Made by a program: the position numbers and the translations under genes. From Alphaproteobacteria bacterium (GTDB taxonomy: Bacteria > Pseudomonadota > Alphaproteobacteria > Micavibrionales > Micavibrionaceae), in the NCBI GenBank assembly GCA_017302165.1, contig JAFLCW010000001.1, positions 1,054,001-1,118,000 of the forward strand: a stretch of DNA of 64,000 nucleotides, written 5' to 3'. Positions 8,994-19,013 of the stretch are shown in pieces. Under the pieces are notes generated by a model that searched no databases, had not been told where the DNA came from, and saw only the letters and a program-made list of their open reading frames with translations. Every line of letters begins with the position of its first letter. The first letter of the stretch is position 1.

Positions 8994-10301
8994 ATGAACA
9001 TGACACAGAGAGCGGAGACACACATGACAGGCGATAACAGCTTTTTTCAAGCGGACTTAAAGACAGTTGATCCGGATGTGTTCAATGTCATCCAAAAAGA
9101 AGCTGAGCGTCAGCAATACCAGATTGAATTGATTGCCTCTGAAAACATTGTCTCCAAAGCCGTGCTAGAAGCTCAAGGGTCTGTCCTGACCAATAAATAC
9201 GCCGAAGGGTATCCGGGTAAGCGTTATTATCAGGGGTGCGAGTTTGTGGATATGACCGAACAACTGGCGATTGATCGTCTGTGTAAATTGTTCGGGTGTA
9301 AATTTTCCAACGTTCAGCCGCATTCCGGCGCGAACGCCAACCAGGCGGTTTATCTGGCCTTGATGAATCCGGGGGATACATTTTTGGGTATGGATCTGGC
9401 GCATGGTGGCCATTTGACACATGGATGCCCGGTCAACCAATCCGGCAAGTGGTTTAAGGCCGTGACATACGGCATCAATGATCAAGGGTTGATCGATTAT
9501 GACGTGGTTGAAAAACTGGCGATGGAACATAAACCGAAAATGATCATCGCCGGCGCGTCAGCTTATGCCCGGGTGATTGATTTCAAACGCTTCCGCGAAA
9601 TTGCCGATAAGGTCGGTGCGGTGTTATTCGCCGATGTCGCGCATTATGCCGGGTTAATTGTGGGCGGCGTGTATCCCAGCCCATTCCCCCATGCCCATGT
9701 GGTCACCACCACCACGCATAAAACCCTTCGCGGGCCCCGGGGCGGTGTCATCATGACAAACGATGAAGACATGGCGAAAAAAATAAACTCGGCTGTTTTC
9801 CCGGGTCTTCAAGGGGGGCCTTTGGAGCATGTCATTGCGGCCAAGGCGGTGGCGTTTGGCGAAGCACTTAAGCCTGATTTTAAAATCTATGCCCAGAATG
9901 TACTGGCGAATGCACGGGTGCTGGCCGATACACTCAAGGCCGGGGGGTTGGATATCGTATCTGGCGGGACGGACTGTCATATGATGCTGGTGGATTTACG
10001 TCCCAAGAAAATCACAGGCAAGGCGGCTGACCTTGCGCTGGAACATGCCGGGATAACCTGTAACAAAAACTCTGTCCCGAATGATCCGGAAAAACCGTTT
10101 GTCACATCGGGTATTCGTCTCGGGACACCTGCCGGCACCACGCGCGGTTTTGGCCCGGCGGAATGGAAAGATATCGGTGCGATGATTCTGGAGGTGCTGG
10201 ACGGTCTGGCCAAGAACGGCGCCGAAGGTAACGCCGCAGTTGAAAAAGCCGTGCGCGCCAAAGTCAAAGCCTTGTGTGAACGTTTCCCCATCTACCGCTA
10301 A
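8994..10301 (+). CDS. glyA: Serine hydroxymethyltransferase
   Basis: PLP enzyme converting serine and tetrahydrofolate to glycine and 5,10-methylene-tetrahydrofolate. The 435-residue product has [57 protein letters not shown], the cofactor-holding DVAHYAGLI and the PLP-lysine motif [21 protein letters not shown] lies about 10 bases before ATG 8994; a second in-frame ATG at 9024 would shorten it to the more usual length. The stop overlaps the nrdR start by one base (TAATG). Confidence 0.97.
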   Translation: MNMTQRAETHMTGDNSFFQADLKTVDPDVFNVIQKEAERQQYQIELIASENIVSKAVLEAQGSVLTNKYAEGYPGKRYYQGCEFVDMTEQLAIDRLCKLFGCKFSNVQPHSGANANQAVYLALMNPGDTFLGMDLAHGGHLTHGCPVNQSGKWFKAVTYGINDQGLIDYDVVEKLAMEHKPKMIIAGASAYARVIDFKRFREIADKVGAVLFADVAHYAGLIVGGVYPSPFPHAHVVTTTTHKTLRGPRGGVIMTNDEDMAKKINSAVFPGLQGGPLEHVIAAKAVAFGEALKPDFKIYAQNVLANARVLADTLKAGGLDIVSGGTDCHMMLVDLRPKKITGKAADLALEHAGITCNKNSVPNDPEKPFVTSGIRLGTPAGTTRGFGPAEWKDIGAMILEVLDGLAKNGAEGNAAVEKAVRAKVKALCERFPIYR

Positions 10302-10780
10302 TGCGTTGCCCGTTCTGCGGTCATGAAGAAACTCAAGTCAAGGATAGCCGTCCATCGGATGATGGGACGTCTATCCGGCGGCGTCGGTCATGCCCGTCTT
10401 GTGGTGGCCGGTTCACAACGCATGAACGTATTCAGCTTCGTGAGATTATGGTGACCAAATCCGATGGCACCACGCAGGCCTTTGATCGTGATAAAATTCA
10501 TCGTTCCATGCGGGTGGCCTTACGTAAGCGTCCCGTGACACTGGATCAGATCGAAAAAGCGGTGACCGGAATCGTCCGGCAGGTCGAAAGTAGTGGCGAG
10601 ACCGAAACCACGACTCAGGATATCGGGCATATCGTGATGAACGCGCTGGTGGAACTCGATATCGTTGGCTACATCCGCTATGCGTCAGTCTATAAAGATT
10701 TCCGGGAGCCCGAGGAGTTCAGCAAATTCGTGGCCGAAATCCAAAATCTTCAAAACGAAAAGAATATCAAAGCCGAATGA
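10301..10780 (+). CDS. nrdR: Transcriptional repressor NrdR
   Basis: Nucleotide-sensing repressor of ribonucleotide reductase genes. The 159-residue product has the N-terminal zinc ribbon with Cys3, Cys6, Cys31 and Cys34 and the sequence RRRRSCPSCGGRFTTHER. An ATP-cone domain follows (VTKSDGTTQAFDRDKI and IGHIVMNALVELD). The C-terminal VGYIRYASVYKDF is canonical. It is translationally coupled to glyA upstream (1-base overlap) and ribD downstream (ATGA), the classical alphaproteobacterial arrangement. Confidence 0.97.
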   Translation: MRCPFCGHEETQVKDSRPSDDGTSIRRRRSCPSCGGRFTTHERIQLREIMVTKSDGTTQAFDRDKIHRSMRVALRKRPVTLDQIEKAVTGIVRQVESSGETETTTQDIGHIVMNALVELDIVGYIRYASVYKDFREPEEFSKFVAEIQNLQNEKNIKAE

Positions 10781-11880
10781 CCCTCTCCCCGCGCGATATT
10801 CATTATATGCGGGTATCGATGGACTTGGCGCGTCAAGGGTGGGGGCGTGTGTGGCCGAACCCGGCTGTGGGATGCGTGATTGCAAAAGACGGTTATGTGG
10901 TGGGGCGTGCGCGCACCCAAGATGGCGGCAGGCCGCATGCCGAAACGGCCGCCTTGGCGCAGGCGGGGGATCATGCAAGCGGCGCGGATGTCTATGTGAC
11001 TCTGGAGCCATGTGCCCATCACGGCAAGACGCCACCTTGCGCCGAGGCGTTGATCAATGCCGGGGTACGCCGGGTGGTCGTCGGGGTGGCAGATCCTGAC
11101 CCCCGTGTTAACGGAAAGGGGATCGAAAAACTGCGTCAGGCGGGGATCATCGTGGAAACACCTGTGATGGCTGAGGCCTGCCGGGACATCAATCTGGGTT
11201 TTTTTCTGAAGACTACTCAACACCGTCCGATGATTACCTTAAAAACGGCGAGTACATTGGATGGATTTGTGGCCATGGCCTCAGGGGAATCAAAATGGAT
11301 AACGGGGGATCTGGCGCGCGCTTACGGGCGTCTTGAGCGGGCGGAACATGACGCGGTGGCGGTTGGGGTGGGCACCATTCTGGCCGATAATCCGGTGCTG
11401 ACCGCCCGCTTATCCGTGGGGGGTCATGAACCGATCTGCATTGTTTTTGACACGAATTTGCGCTCACCTTTTGACGCAAATATTTTTAAAAATACAGATA
11501 AAAGAAATGTTTGGATCGTATGTCAGGATAAAGCAGATGAAGATCAGGTGACCCGGTTCACGGATCTGGGGGTTAGAATTATTCCTGTGCCTTTAAAGGG
11601 CGTTCATTTAGACCTGAAGGCGGCTGTATCCGCCTTGGCAGAGGCGGGATTAACCCGGGTATTGGTGGAGGGGGGCGCGACCCTGACAACATCTTTTTTA
11701 AAGGCAGGGCTATATGATCGGCTGTTATGGTTTCGGTCGCCGGATATGGTGGGGGCGGGGGCGCGTCCGGCGGTGGGGGATATGCAGATACACGCGCTTT
11801 CGGCGCGTTTGGGACATGTCCGCGAGGAAATACGTATGCTGGGCACGGATATACTGGAAATTTACCGCAGAAAGCCTTAA
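10777..11880 (+). CDS. ribD: Bifunctional riboflavin deaminase/reductase RibD
   Basis: Catalyses the second and third steps of riboflavin synthesis from GTP. The 367-residue protein has an N-terminal deaminase domain with zinc ligands His54-Ala-Glu56, Cys79 and Cys88 (EPCAHHGKTPPC). A C-terminal reductase domain follows, with KTASTLDGFVAM, SKWITGD and LVEGGATLTTSFL. Its ATG overlaps the nrdR stop (ATGA). The riboflavin synthase gene begins 9 bases downstream. Confidence 0.96.
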   Translation: MTLSPRDIHYMRVSMDLARQGWGRVWPNPAVGCVIAKDGYVVGRARTQDGGRPHAETAALAQAGDHASGADVYVTLEPCAHHGKTPPCAEALINAGVRRVVVGVADPDPRVNGKGIEKLRQAGIIVETPVMAEACRDINLGFFLKTTQHRPMITLKTASTLDGFVAMASGESKWITGDLARAYGRLERAEHDAVAVGVGTILADNPVLTARLSVGGHEPICIVFDTNLRSPFDANIFKNTDKRNVWIVCQDKADEDQVTRFTDLGVRIIPVPLKGVHLDLKAAVSALAEAGLTRVLVEGGATLTTSFLKAGLYDRLLWFRSPDMVGAGARPAVGDMQIHALSARLGHVREEIRMLGTDILEIYRRKP

Positions 11881-11889
11881 GTTCCCGGC

Positions 11890-12498
11890 ATGTTTACCGG
11901 AATCATCACCGCTATCGGCACAGTGGAGCGTCTTGATACAGATCGCGGGGATCGCCGTATTTTTATCAGAACGGGCGATGATATGACGCATGTTCCGCTC
12001 GGGGTATCGATTGCCTGTTCCGGCGTGTGTCTGACGATGGTGGCACGAGATCATCATCAATTTGCGGTCGATGTTTCCGCGGAAACAATGTCAAAAACAA
12101 CATTGGGGCAATGGGTGTCCGGGGCGCGGGTGAATTTGGAACGCGCCTTGTGCGTCGGGGATGAACTGGGCGGGCATTTGGTTTCGGGTCATGTGGATGG
12201 TAAGGCCGTCTTGGAACATATTGAAATTGAGGGGGATTCCCACATTCTAACTTTTTTGGCGCCACGTCACCTGATGCGGTTCATTGCGCCCAAGGGGTCA
12301 GTCACGCTGGACGGGGTTTCGCTCACCGTCAATGAGGTCGGTGAAAGCGGTTTTACCGTGAACATCATTCCGCATACATGGATTCATACCACGCTGGGGG
12401 GATGCCAGCGGGGAGATGAGGTCAATTTGGAAATAGATATGCTCGCCCGCTATGTGGCGCGGTTATTGGACGTGCCCAAGCTGGAGATTTCAGTATGA
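11890..12498 (+). CDS. ribE: Riboflavin synthase, alpha subunit
   Basis: Dismutates two molecules of 6,7-dimethyl-8-ribityllumazine to riboflavin. The 202-residue protein has the duplicated lumazine-binding barrel: repeat one MFTGIITAIGTV, CSGVCLTMV and VDVSAETMSKTTLG; repeat two GHLVSGHVDGKA, KGSVTLDGVSLTVNEV and IIPHTWIHTTLG. Its stop overlaps the ribBA start by 4 bases. Naming follows the convention in which ribE is riboflavin synthase and ribH is lumazine synthase. Confidence 0.96.
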   Translation: MFTGIITAIGTVERLDTDRGDRRIFIRTGDDMTHVPLGVSIACSGVCLTMVARDHHQFAVDVSAETMSKTTLGQWVSGARVNLERALCVGDELGGHLVSGHVDGKAVLEHIEIEGDSHILTFLAPRHLMRFIAPKGSVTLDGVSLTVNEVGESGFTVNIIPHTWIHTTLGGCQRGDEVNLEIDMLARYVARLLDVPKLEISV

Positions 12499-13610
12499 AG
12501 ACGATCACCAAACAGGATGTGCGTCTCGCCGCGGAAGATCAGGCCGCCTTATCGTCGATTGACGATATCATCGCGGATGTCCGCGCCGGAAAACCTGTCA
12601 TCATCGTGGATGACGAAGACCGTGAAAATGAAGGAGATTTAATTATCGCCGCGCAATGCGCCACACCGGAGAACATCAATTTTCTGGCGAAATATGGCCG
12701 GGGGTTGATTTGTCTGCCGATGGAATCGGCCATGGTCGAGCGTTTGAATCTGCCTTTGATGGGACAGGGCAATAATTCCCGGCACCGCACGGCGTTTACC
12801 GTGTCGATTGAGGCCAAAGAAGGTGTCACCACCGGCATTTCCGCGGCTGACCGGGCGCACACCATTGCGGTGGCTATTGACCCGGCCTCGAGCCCTCGGG
12901 ATATCGCCACCCCGGGACATGTGTTTCCGTTACTGGCGCGTGAGGGTGGTGTTTTGATCCGCACGGGGCATACCGAAGCCGCCGTAGATCTCGCGCGTCT
13001 GGCCGGGTTTTCTGGCGCGGGGGTGATTTGTGAAATCATGAACGAAGACGGCACCATGGCGCGCCTGCCGGATCTGGTGGCCTTTGCCCAGCGTCATGGC
13101 CTGAAGGTCGGCACGATTGAATCCTTGATTGAATATCGTCGCCGCCGCGAAAAGTTGGTGGAACGGGTATCTGTCTCTGAATTTACAAGTGCTTATGGCG
13201 GAAACTTCACAAGTTACATTTATAAAAACACGGTGCATTATGCCGAACATGTCGCCTTGGTGAAGGGGCAGATTGACCCGGAAAAACCCATTCTGGTGCG
13301 TATGCATGCGATGAATGTGATGAATGATGTGCTGGGCGGACAGGACACGCTCGCGACGTCGATGCGGATGATCGCCGAGGCGGGGCAGGGTGTTATTGTT
13401 CTGATCCGCGAACCGAACCCAGCCAGCTTGTCCCAATCTGTCATGACTCCCGAAATCAAAACCACCAAACTGCGCGACTATGGGATTGGGGCGCAGATTC
13501 TCCTTGATCTGGGGGTCAAAAAAATGGTTCTTCTGACGAACAGTCCTAAAAATGTGGTGGGACTGGATGGGTATGATCTCCACATCACGGAATTTAAACC
13601 AATCTCATGA
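12495..13610 (+). CDS. ribBA: DHBP synthase RibB fused to a GTP cyclohydrolase II-like domain lacking its zinc cysteines
   Basis: A 371-residue two-domain protein. Residues ~20-220 are 3,4-dihydroxy-2-butanone-4-phosphate synthase, with [33 protein letters not shown] and [13 protein letters not shown]; this half looks fully active. Residues ~225-371 have the GTP cyclohydrolase II fold ([33 protein letters not shown]). Where active enzymes carry a cysteine-rich zinc site, this one reads [16 protein letters not shown], and the domain contains no cysteine at all. The second half is therefore probably not catalytic, and a separate ribA would be needed elsewhere. The start overlaps ribE and the stop overlaps ribH, each by ATGA. 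Confidence 0.92.
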   Translation: MKTITKQDVRLAAEDQAALSSIDDIIADVRAGKPVIIVDDEDRENEGDLIIAAQCATPENINFLAKYGRGLICLPMESAMVERLNLPLMGQGNNSRHRTAFTVSIEAKEGVTTGISAADRAHTIAVAIDPASSPRDIATPGHVFPLLAREGGVLIRTGHTEAAVDLARLAGFSGAGVICEIMNEDGTMARLPDLVAFAQRHGLKVGTIESLIEYRRRREKLVERVSVSEFTSAYGGNFTSYIYKNTVHYAEHVALVKGQIDPEKPILVRMHAMNVMNDVLGGQDTLATSMRMIAEAGQGVIVLIREPNPASLSQSVMTPEIKTTKLRDYGIGAQILLDLGVKKMVLLTNSPKNVVGLDGYDLHITEFKPIS

Positions 13611-14083
13611 AACACGCCGCGTCCTCTTCTCCTGCCGCGCTGGTCTTTGCCAAGCCGCCTAAAGTTTTGATCGTTGAGGCGCGTTTTTATAACGATCTGG
13701 CGGATTTGTTGTTGGCGGGTGCCAAGGCCGAACTCGATCAACATGGCGCCACCTATGATGTGCTGACGGTGCCGGGGGCACTTGAGATCCCGGCGGCCGT
13801 TATGTTTGCCCGGGGGGCGGGATATGATGGGTTCGTGGCATTAGGGTGTGTGATACGCGGCGAGACCACGCATTATGATGTGGTGGCCGGGGAAAGTAAC
13901 CGCGCTCTGATGGATATGACGGTGAATTCAGGGATATGTTTGGGGAATGGTATTTTAACCGTGGAGAACGAATCTCAAGCCTTAGATCGGGCAGACCCGG
14001 CACGCCAAAACAAGGGCGGAGGTGCCGCACGCGCCGCACTTGAGATGATTTTGATCCGCCAAAAATTTAATGTGAAACTTTAA
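13607..14083 (+). CDS. ribH: 6,7-Dimethyl-8-ribityllumazine synthase
   Basis: Condenses the RibD product with dihydroxybutanone phosphate to give lumazine. The 158-residue product has a ~15-residue alanine/serine-rich N-terminal extension, then [12 protein letters not shown], the substrate-binding [28 protein letters not shown] with the catalytic His, and [13 protein letters not shown]. It overlaps ribBA by 4 bases, with nusB starting 4 bases downstream, completing the rib-nusB operon. Confidence 0.96.
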   Translation: MKHAASSSPAALVFAKPPKVLIVEARFYNDLADLLLAGAKAELDQHGATYDVLTVPGALEIPAAVMFARGAGYDGFVALGCVIRGETTHYDVVAGESNRALMDMTVNSGICLGNGILTVENESQALDRADPARQNKGGGAARAALEMILIRQKFNVKL

Positions 14084-14087
14084 AAAA

Positions 14088-14567
14088 ATGTCAGAACAAA
14101 CTGTAAAAAAACAAAAATCCTCTGATATTGCCATGAAGCGTGCCGCGCGTCTTTTGGCGGTTCAGGCGATCTATCAATATCTGGAACAAGGGGGCGAGGC
14201 CTCAAAACTCGTGACTGAATTCCTCACCCATCGATCCGGCATGATCGAAGACGGTGAAACCATGGTATCGCCCGATCCGATTTTATTTAAAACATTGATG
14301 GTGGATGTCATCGCCCGGCACGAAGATATGCATCATCTGGTGGATCAAAACAGATCCGTTAAAGAAGGGGCGGAATTATCGACGCTAGAGCCGCTATTGA
14401 GAGCTATTCTCCTCTGCGGAGCGACGGAATTAACGGTGCATCTGAAGACAGATTTTCCGGTCATCATCTCGGATTATGTTGATATTTCCAAGGCGTTCTA
14501 CCAAGGCCGGGAACCGGGTTTGGTGAATGCGGTTCTGGATAGTATCCGCAAGGTGGTCAGGAATTGA
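14088..14567 (+). CDS. nusB: Transcription antitermination factor NusB
   Basis: RNA-binding factor that with NusE (S10) supports rRNA antitermination. The 159-residue all-helical protein has the NusB pattern: KRAARLLAVQAIYQYLEQGG, MVDVIARHEDMHHLVDQN, LSTLEPLLRAILLCGATEL, PVIISDYVDISKAFY, and the C-terminal PGLVNAVLDSIRKVV. It is the last gene of the riboflavin operon, a placement usual in this class. Confidence 0.94.
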   Translation: MSEQTVKKQKSSDIAMKRAARLLAVQAIYQYLEQGGEASKLVTEFLTHRSGMIEDGETMVSPDPILFKTLMVDVIARHEDMHHLVDQNRSVKEGAELSTLEPLLRAILLCGATELTVHLKTDFPVIISDYVDISKAFYQGREPGLVNAVLDSIRKVVRN

Positions 14568-14691
14568 CCTCGGCCTGCTGCAACTGCGTAAAATTGTATC
14601 TAATTCCAAATATTCCTTAACCTTTTCGGCCTAAACTTGATTCTTAAGGGGCAGAACCTATTCTGGTTCGGGCGTTTTTAAGGGTTTTTTG

Positions 14692-15180
14692 ATGAAAATC
14701 GCGATTATCGGTGTATTGGCCGTATTGTTGCTAGGCGGGGGTGCCGCAGGTGCCTATTTTTATTTTGGCAAACCGGCAGAGGCCGCCTCGACCGAAGCCG
14801 CCGAACACGCCAAAGTTGAAAAACCAGCCGAAGGCGAAGACGGTCATGCCCCGGCCAACGGCGTGGAATTTGTCAGTCTTGATGCGATTATTCTGCCGAT
14901 TGTGGATGAACGCGGTGTTTCCCAAGTGGTGACGCTTGTGATCTCCCTTGAAGTACCGGATGCCGGAGCCGCCGCAGACGCCAGAACACTCTCCCCTCGT
15001 TTAAAAGATGCGATTATTCAGGATATGTACGGTGTTTTGAGTCGTAAGGCGGTCTTAAAAGGCGGCGTTCTTGAAGTTGGCAAAATCAAGGCGCGTTTGA
15101 ACGAGATCTCAGCGCGTATTCTGGGCAAGGAAAACGTCAACGATGTTTTGCTTCAGGTGGTCAACCAACGCCGAGTGTAA
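14692..15180 (+). CDS. fliL: FliL-family flagellar basal body-associated protein
   Basis: FliL proteins sit in the inner membrane around the flagellar stator. The 162-residue product has one N-terminal membrane segment (IAIIGVLAVLLLGGGAAGAY), a low-complexity Ala/Glu/Lys linker to about residue 55, and a periplasmic domain with YVSLDA-like FVSLDAIILPIV, SLEVPDA, RLKDAIIQDMYG and an NVNDVLLQVVNQRRV end. I start at ATG 14692, although a TTG directly before it is also in frame. No flagellar gene adjoins it, so the specific role is inferred. A GAACC/GGTTC hairpin lies about 35 bases upstream. The 3' end overlaps the convergent gene by 20 bases. Confidence 0.75.
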   Translation: MKIAIIGVLAVLLLGGGAAGAYFYFGKPAEAASTEAAEHAKVEKPAEGEDGHAPANGVEFVSLDAIILPIVDERGVSQVVTLVISLEVPDAGAAADARTLSPRLKDAIIQDMYGVLSRKAVLKGGVLEVGKIKARLNEISARILGKENVNDVLLQVVNQRRV

Positions 15181-16162
15181 GTGCTGGGCTCTCTTCTTCT
15201 ATGAAATCATAACGATAATTCCTGCTGAAGCGGTTCGTGTGATGTGCCGGGTAAGAGCCTATGATTTTCATTGAACTGGCTAAGCCATCACCTGATTTTT
15301 TCAAACGAATTCGTTCCAGGGCGCGGACAATTTTACTGTCGTTTGCGTGACCTGTGAGATCTATCAAAAATCCTGTTGGTCCCATATTGGCAGATCCGCT
15401 CAACTCCAGCGGTGCTGTATGATCAATATTTTCCTTCATGAATTCCATGAGTATGTGAGTTAGAGCATGACTGACGCTTCTTTTTGGTTTGAATAAAATC
15501 GTTGTGACGTATTGCCGGCCATTTTCCCGTTCAAAATTTCGATCTTCTTCTTTTATGTTTGCCTGTGCGTAATCGCGTTGAAGAATGACAAAGCGGGTGA
15601 CGTTGTTCTTGATGTTTTCAATGCCGTGCGCGAGTGTCTCAAGCCCATAAGCCTCTGCCGCGCCGGGGCCGGCAATAGCGGCGTACTCTTTGCGTTTGTC
15701 ACGCGCCACTTTTTTAGCCGCACCGCCCGTATCTTCGCCAATAATTCTTGCCACCGAAGTGCACTCACGGCTCAAATATTCTGTACATTGTTTGAGTGCC
15801 ATAGGATGTGATGTAACAAATCGAATATCACTTAATCGTGACCCGGGTATCCCCAGAAGACACATCTCTATCGGCATAAAATATTCCCCGACAATTTGCA
15901 GGCCATGTTTTTGGATGAGCGGGGGTACTTCGGGGACAAATCCCGCGATGGTATTTCGAATGGGGATGACAGCTGTTCGAACATCGTTATTGGAGAGTGC
16001 TTGGAAAGGATCGTAAAAATTATCAAAGAATCGCACATTGGCGTCTGCCACTTTCCCAAAAACGGCGCGCAAGGTGGCATGTGAGAAAGAGCCAATTTGT
16101 CCCTGTATTGCCACTTTTCCAGGCGAGATATTCAAACTGTACGGGTTAGGAACAAAGACCAT
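15161..16162 (-). CDS. pheA: Prephenate dehydratase with C-terminal ACT-type domain
   Basis: Converts prephenate to phenylpyruvate in phenylalanine synthesis. The 333-residue product has a ~20-residue leader, then VAIQGQIGSFSHATLRAVFG, AVIPIRNTIAGFV, FVTSHPMALKQC, DTGGAAKKVA and the catalytic motif NNVTRFVIL. A C-terminal regulatory ACT-like region follows (GPTGFLIDLTGHAND, MKIIGSYPAH); the classical ESRP effector sequence is not seen, so feedback control may differ. No chorismate mutase domain is present. ATTATA at 16175-16180 reads TATAAT on the coding strand, very close to the start. Confidence 0.87.
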   Translation of the reverse strand: MVFVPNPYSLNISPGKVAIQGQIGSFSHATLRAVFGKVADANVRFFDNFYDPFQALSNNDVRTAVIPIRNTIAGFVPEVPPLIQKHGLQIVGEYFMPIEMCLLGIPGSRLSDIRFVTSHPMALKQCTEYLSRECTSVARIIGEDTGGAAKKVARDKRKEYAAIAGPGAAEAYGLETLAHGIENIKNNVTRFVILQRDYAQANIKEEDRNFERENGRQYVTTILFKPKRSVSHALTHILMEFMKENIDHTAPLELSGSANMGPTGFLIDLTGHANDSKIVRALERIRLKKSGDGLASSMKIIGSYPAHHTNRFSRNYRYDFIEEESPALTLGVG

Positions 16163-16348
16163 GTAAATAGCAACATTATATATTTTTCAAATTGGCATAA
16201 TACCAAAGTGTTTTATGAAATCAACCCTTTCCTTTCTTTAGCCCCTTGTCAGCATTGTCTAAATTCGGCATTCTTTCGCCGGTATTTGGGGCGAGGGGAT
16301 TCGGCCTGATTTAATAATATAAACAATAAGAAAGGTAAGGGTTTACCC

Positions 16349-18460
16349 ATGATGGAACTTTATATCATGATTGCGTGCTGTGTGGTGGCGGCGTTGGTGT
16401 TCGGCCAGCTCTGGACTCGCCAGATCATGAATCAGGACGCCGGCAACGCGCGGATGCAGGAAATTGCCGCCGCTATTCAAGAAGGCGCAAAGGCGTATTT
16501 AAACCGTCAATACATGACCATCGGGCTGGTGGGTGTGCTGGTTGGGGTTGGATTGTATTTCTTGTTAGGCTGGCATGTCGCGGCAGGTTTTGGGATTGGC
16601 GCGGTGTTGTCAGGTTTGGCGGGGTTTATCGGCATGAACGTGTCGGTGCGGGCGAATGTGCGCACGGCGCAAGCGGCGACGAAAGGTCTCGCGGCGGCAC
16701 TCAATGTTTCTTTTAAATCAGGGGCGATCACGGGGATTCTGGTTGTCGGTCTAGGGCTGATGGGGGTCGCGGGATATTACTACCTGCTGAGCCAACATCT
16801 GGCACTTGATGTTCGTACCTCCCTTGAAGGTCTGATCGGCCTTGGATTCGGGGCGTCATTGATTTCGATTTTTGCGCGTCTGGGCGGCGGTATCTTTACC
16901 AAGGGTGCCGATGTGGGTGCCGATCTGGTGGGTAAGGTTGAATCCAATATCCCTGAAGATGATCCGCGTAACCCGGCCGTGATTGCCGATAACGTCGGCG
17001 ACAACGTCGGTGATTGTGCCGGTATGGCCGCGGATTTGTTTGAAACCTATGCCGTGACCATTGTGGCCACCATGTTGATTGCCGCATCGGCCTTTGCCGC
17101 TGATGTGGTGCCGGGCATGATGATGTTGCCGCTGGTGATTGGGGCCTTGTCCATTTTAGGTTCGATTGCCGGGACGTGGTTTGTGCGTCTGGGTTCATCC
17201 AACAATATTATGGGCGCGCTGTATAAAGGGCTCATCGCCAGTGCGGTGATCTCATTGATCCTGATTGCCGGGTTCATCTATCAGCAGATGGGCATGGATG
17301 CCGAATTTGCGCTGGCGGGTGAAAATGCCGGTGTCGTGACGGTCAAAGACCTGTTTTACTGTATCCTGACAGGTCTGGGCGTGACGGCCACGATTGTCTG
17401 GATCACGGAATATTATACAGGTACCAACCACCGCCCGGTCAGAAGTGTGGCCAAGGCGTCTGAAACGGGTCACGGTACGAACGTGATTCAAGGTCTGGCG
17501 ATCTCGATGGAAGCCACGGCGATCCCTGTGATCATTATCTGTGCGGGTATTTTCCTGTCCTTTACCTTTGCGGGTTTGTTCGGGATTGCACTGGCCGCGA
17601 CGACCATGTTGTCAATGGCAGGGATGGTGGTCGCGCTGGATGCATATGGTCCCGTAACGGACAATGCGGGCGGTATTGCCGAAATGTCGGATATGCCGAA
17701 ATCCACCCGCGTCACGACCGATGCGCTGGATGCCGTGGGTAACACTACCAAGGCCGTAACCAAAGGCTATGCGATTGGTTCGGCAGGTCTGGCGGCACTC
17801 GTGCTATTTGCGGCCTATACCGAAGAAATCAAACATTACATTCCTGAACTGGCGAACATGACGTTCCCGCTTCAGGATCCGTTTGTGGTGATTGGTTTGT
17901 TCATCGGCGGGATGTTGCCGTATCTGTTCGGCGCGATGTCCATGACCGCCGTCGGCAGAGCCGCGGCATCTGTCGTGGTCGAAGTGCGACGCCAGTTCCG
18001 GGATATTCCGGGCATCATGGCGGGCACCGCCAAGCCTGAATACGGTAAGGCTGTGGACATGTTGACCAAAGCGGCCATCAAGGAAATGATTGTGCCGTCA
18101 CTCTTGCCGGTTCTGGCGCCGATTGTTTTGTTTGCCGTGGTCTATTACCTCGGCGGGATGACGGCGGCGTTCCAATCTCTGGGCGCGTTGTTGATGGGGA
18201 CAATTGTCACGGGATTGTTCGTGGCCTTGTCCATGACGGCGGGCGGCGGTGCGTGGGACAATGCCAAGAAATACATCGAGGACGGCCACCATGGCGGTAA
18301 GGGCTCTGACGCCCACAAAGCCGCGGTGACGGGCGATACGGTGGGTGATCCGTATAAGGATACGTCAGGCCCTGCGGTCAACCCGCTGATCAAGATTGCG
18401 AATATTGTGGCAATCCTGCTTGTGGCGATTGTGGCCAAATTCTTGATCCCCGGGGCTTAA
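16349..18460 (+). CDS. hppA: K+-insensitive proton-translocating pyrophosphatase
   Basis: Integral membrane pump coupling pyrophosphate hydrolysis to proton export. The 703-residue product has about 16 membrane segments, the catalytic motif [43 protein letters not shown], and the second acidic motif region near [32 protein letters not shown]. The potassium-class determinant reads GNTTK, with Lys at about residue 468; that lysine is typical of potassium-independent enzymes, whereas potassium-dependent ones carry Ala. AGGTAAGGG precedes the start and a strong terminator follows. The gene stands alone. Confidence 0.96.
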   Translation: MMELYIMIACCVVAALVFGQLWTRQIMNQDAGNARMQEIAAAIQEGAKAYLNRQYMTIGLVGVLVGVGLYFLLGWHVAAGFGIGAVLSGLAGFIGMNVSVRANVRTAQAATKGLAAALNVSFKSGAITGILVVGLGLMGVAGYYYLLSQHLALDVRTSLEGLIGLGFGASLISIFARLGGGIFTKGADVGADLVGKVESNIPEDDPRNPAVIADNVGDNVGDCAGMAADLFETYAVTIVATMLIAASAFAADVVPGMMMLPLVIGALSILGSIAGTWFVRLGSSNNIMGALYKGLIASAVISLILIAGFIYQQMGMDAEFALAGENAGVVTVKDLFYCILTGLGVTATIVWITEYYTGTNHRPVRSVAKASETGHGTNVIQGLAISMEATAIPVIIICAGIFLSFTFAGLFGIALAATTMLSMAGMVVALDAYGPVTDNAGGIAEMSDMPKSTRVTTDALDAVGNTTKAVTKGYAIGSAGLAALVLFAAYTEEIKHYIPELANMTFPLQDPFVVIGLFIGGMLPYLFGAMSMTAVGRAAASVVVEVRRQFRDIPGIMAGTAKPEYGKAVDMLTKAAIKEMIVPSLLPVLAPIVLFAVVYYLGGMTAAFQSLGALLMGTIVTGLFVALSMTAGGGAWDNAKKYIEDGHHGGKGSDAHKAAVTGDTVGDPYKDTSGPAVNPLIKIANIVAILLVAIVAKFLIPGA

Positions 18461-18486
18461 TCTCCCGTATCCCCAAACATAATAAG

Positions 18487-18513
18487 AAAAAGCCCCCAGA
18501 TGGGGGCTTTTTT
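18487..18513 (+). terminator. Rho-independent terminator of hppA
   Basis: The 8-bp stem AGCCCCCA/TGGGGGCT with a 2-base core is preceded by A-rich and followed by T-rich sequence, 27 bases after the hppA stop. Confidence 0.9.
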
Positions 18514-18548
18514 ATTGACGTAAGTATTTTGGTTTGCCATGTTTTGGT

Positions 18549-18911
18549 ATGAGTTATTGGGATAACCTGCCGCCAGAAACTAAAATTTATACCTTGTCTG
18601 ATGAGGGATTTGATCATTCTTTTCGCAAAGGCGGGCGAGCGGCTATCACCTGTTCTCTGGCTTTTAACACGGTAACGGGAGAAGTATTTCCCTACACAGC
18701 TTGCAAGACACCTCCTTTAAAAAAATGCTGGCAAGATGAAGAACCCTGGGTTGCAGATAAGACAGGGCATGACATCATTGAATTGGGCTGTGCCTTGCGG
18801 CCGGTGATATTTGAACAAGCTCCTGAAATGGTGGATCGTATCCAAAGGGCTTTGGCGGCTCGCCGTTTGGGACCTGCCAAGGTCATTCCGCTGGTGCGCA
18901 CGGTTCATTAA
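18549..18911 (+). CDS. Hypothetical protein
   Basis: A 120-residue product I do not recognise. I prefer ATG 18549 (MSYWDNLPPETKIYTL); the frame is open to an earlier ATG at 18534. It shows no signal peptide or membrane segment and contains three cysteines (TACKTPP, KKCWQDEEPW, ELGCALRPV). It lies between the hppA terminator and the suf regulator, in the same direction as both. TTGACG at 18515-18520 could be a -35 box. Codon use resembles the neighbours. Confidence 0.6.
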   Translation: MSYWDNLPPETKIYTLSDEGFDHSFRKGGRAAITCSLAFNTVTGEVFPYTACKTPPLKKCWQDEEPWVADKTGHDIIELGCALRPVIFEQAPEMVDRIQRALAARRLGPAKVIPLVRTVH

Positions 18912-18970
18912 TCATTTTATTCACTTTTAACAGACAGACCCCTTGAAATGACGGCAGAAAACTGTCATTT

Positions 18971-18995
18971 AATTCGTACCTTTTATGTACTAATT
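18971..18995. promoter_or_regulatory. Candidate operator of the Rrf2/suf regulator (25-bp imperfect palindrome)
   Basis: AATTCGTAC (18971-18979) and GTACTAATT (18987-18995) are inverted repeats with one mismatch and a 7-base spacer, ending 18 bases before the regulator start. The 9-7-9 layout and 25-base length match the size of Rrf2/IscR-type sites. Binding is inferred. Confidence 0.5.
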
Positions 18996-19013
18996 CAGCA
19001 GGCCTATTCTTTT

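Noticed and set aside
10290..10790. FMN riboswitch before the riboflavin genes
   Set aside because: glyA, nrdR and ribD overlap by 1 and 4 bases, leaving no room for an RFN element; none was seen upstream of glyA either.
12930..13583. 217-codon open frame antisense to ribBA
   Set aside because: Shadow of ribBA, without a start signal or recognisable domain.
14654..14669. GAACC/GGTTC hairpin as a nusB terminator or riboswitch
   Set aside because: The stem is only 5 bp and T-runs are interrupted by GGG; too weak to call.
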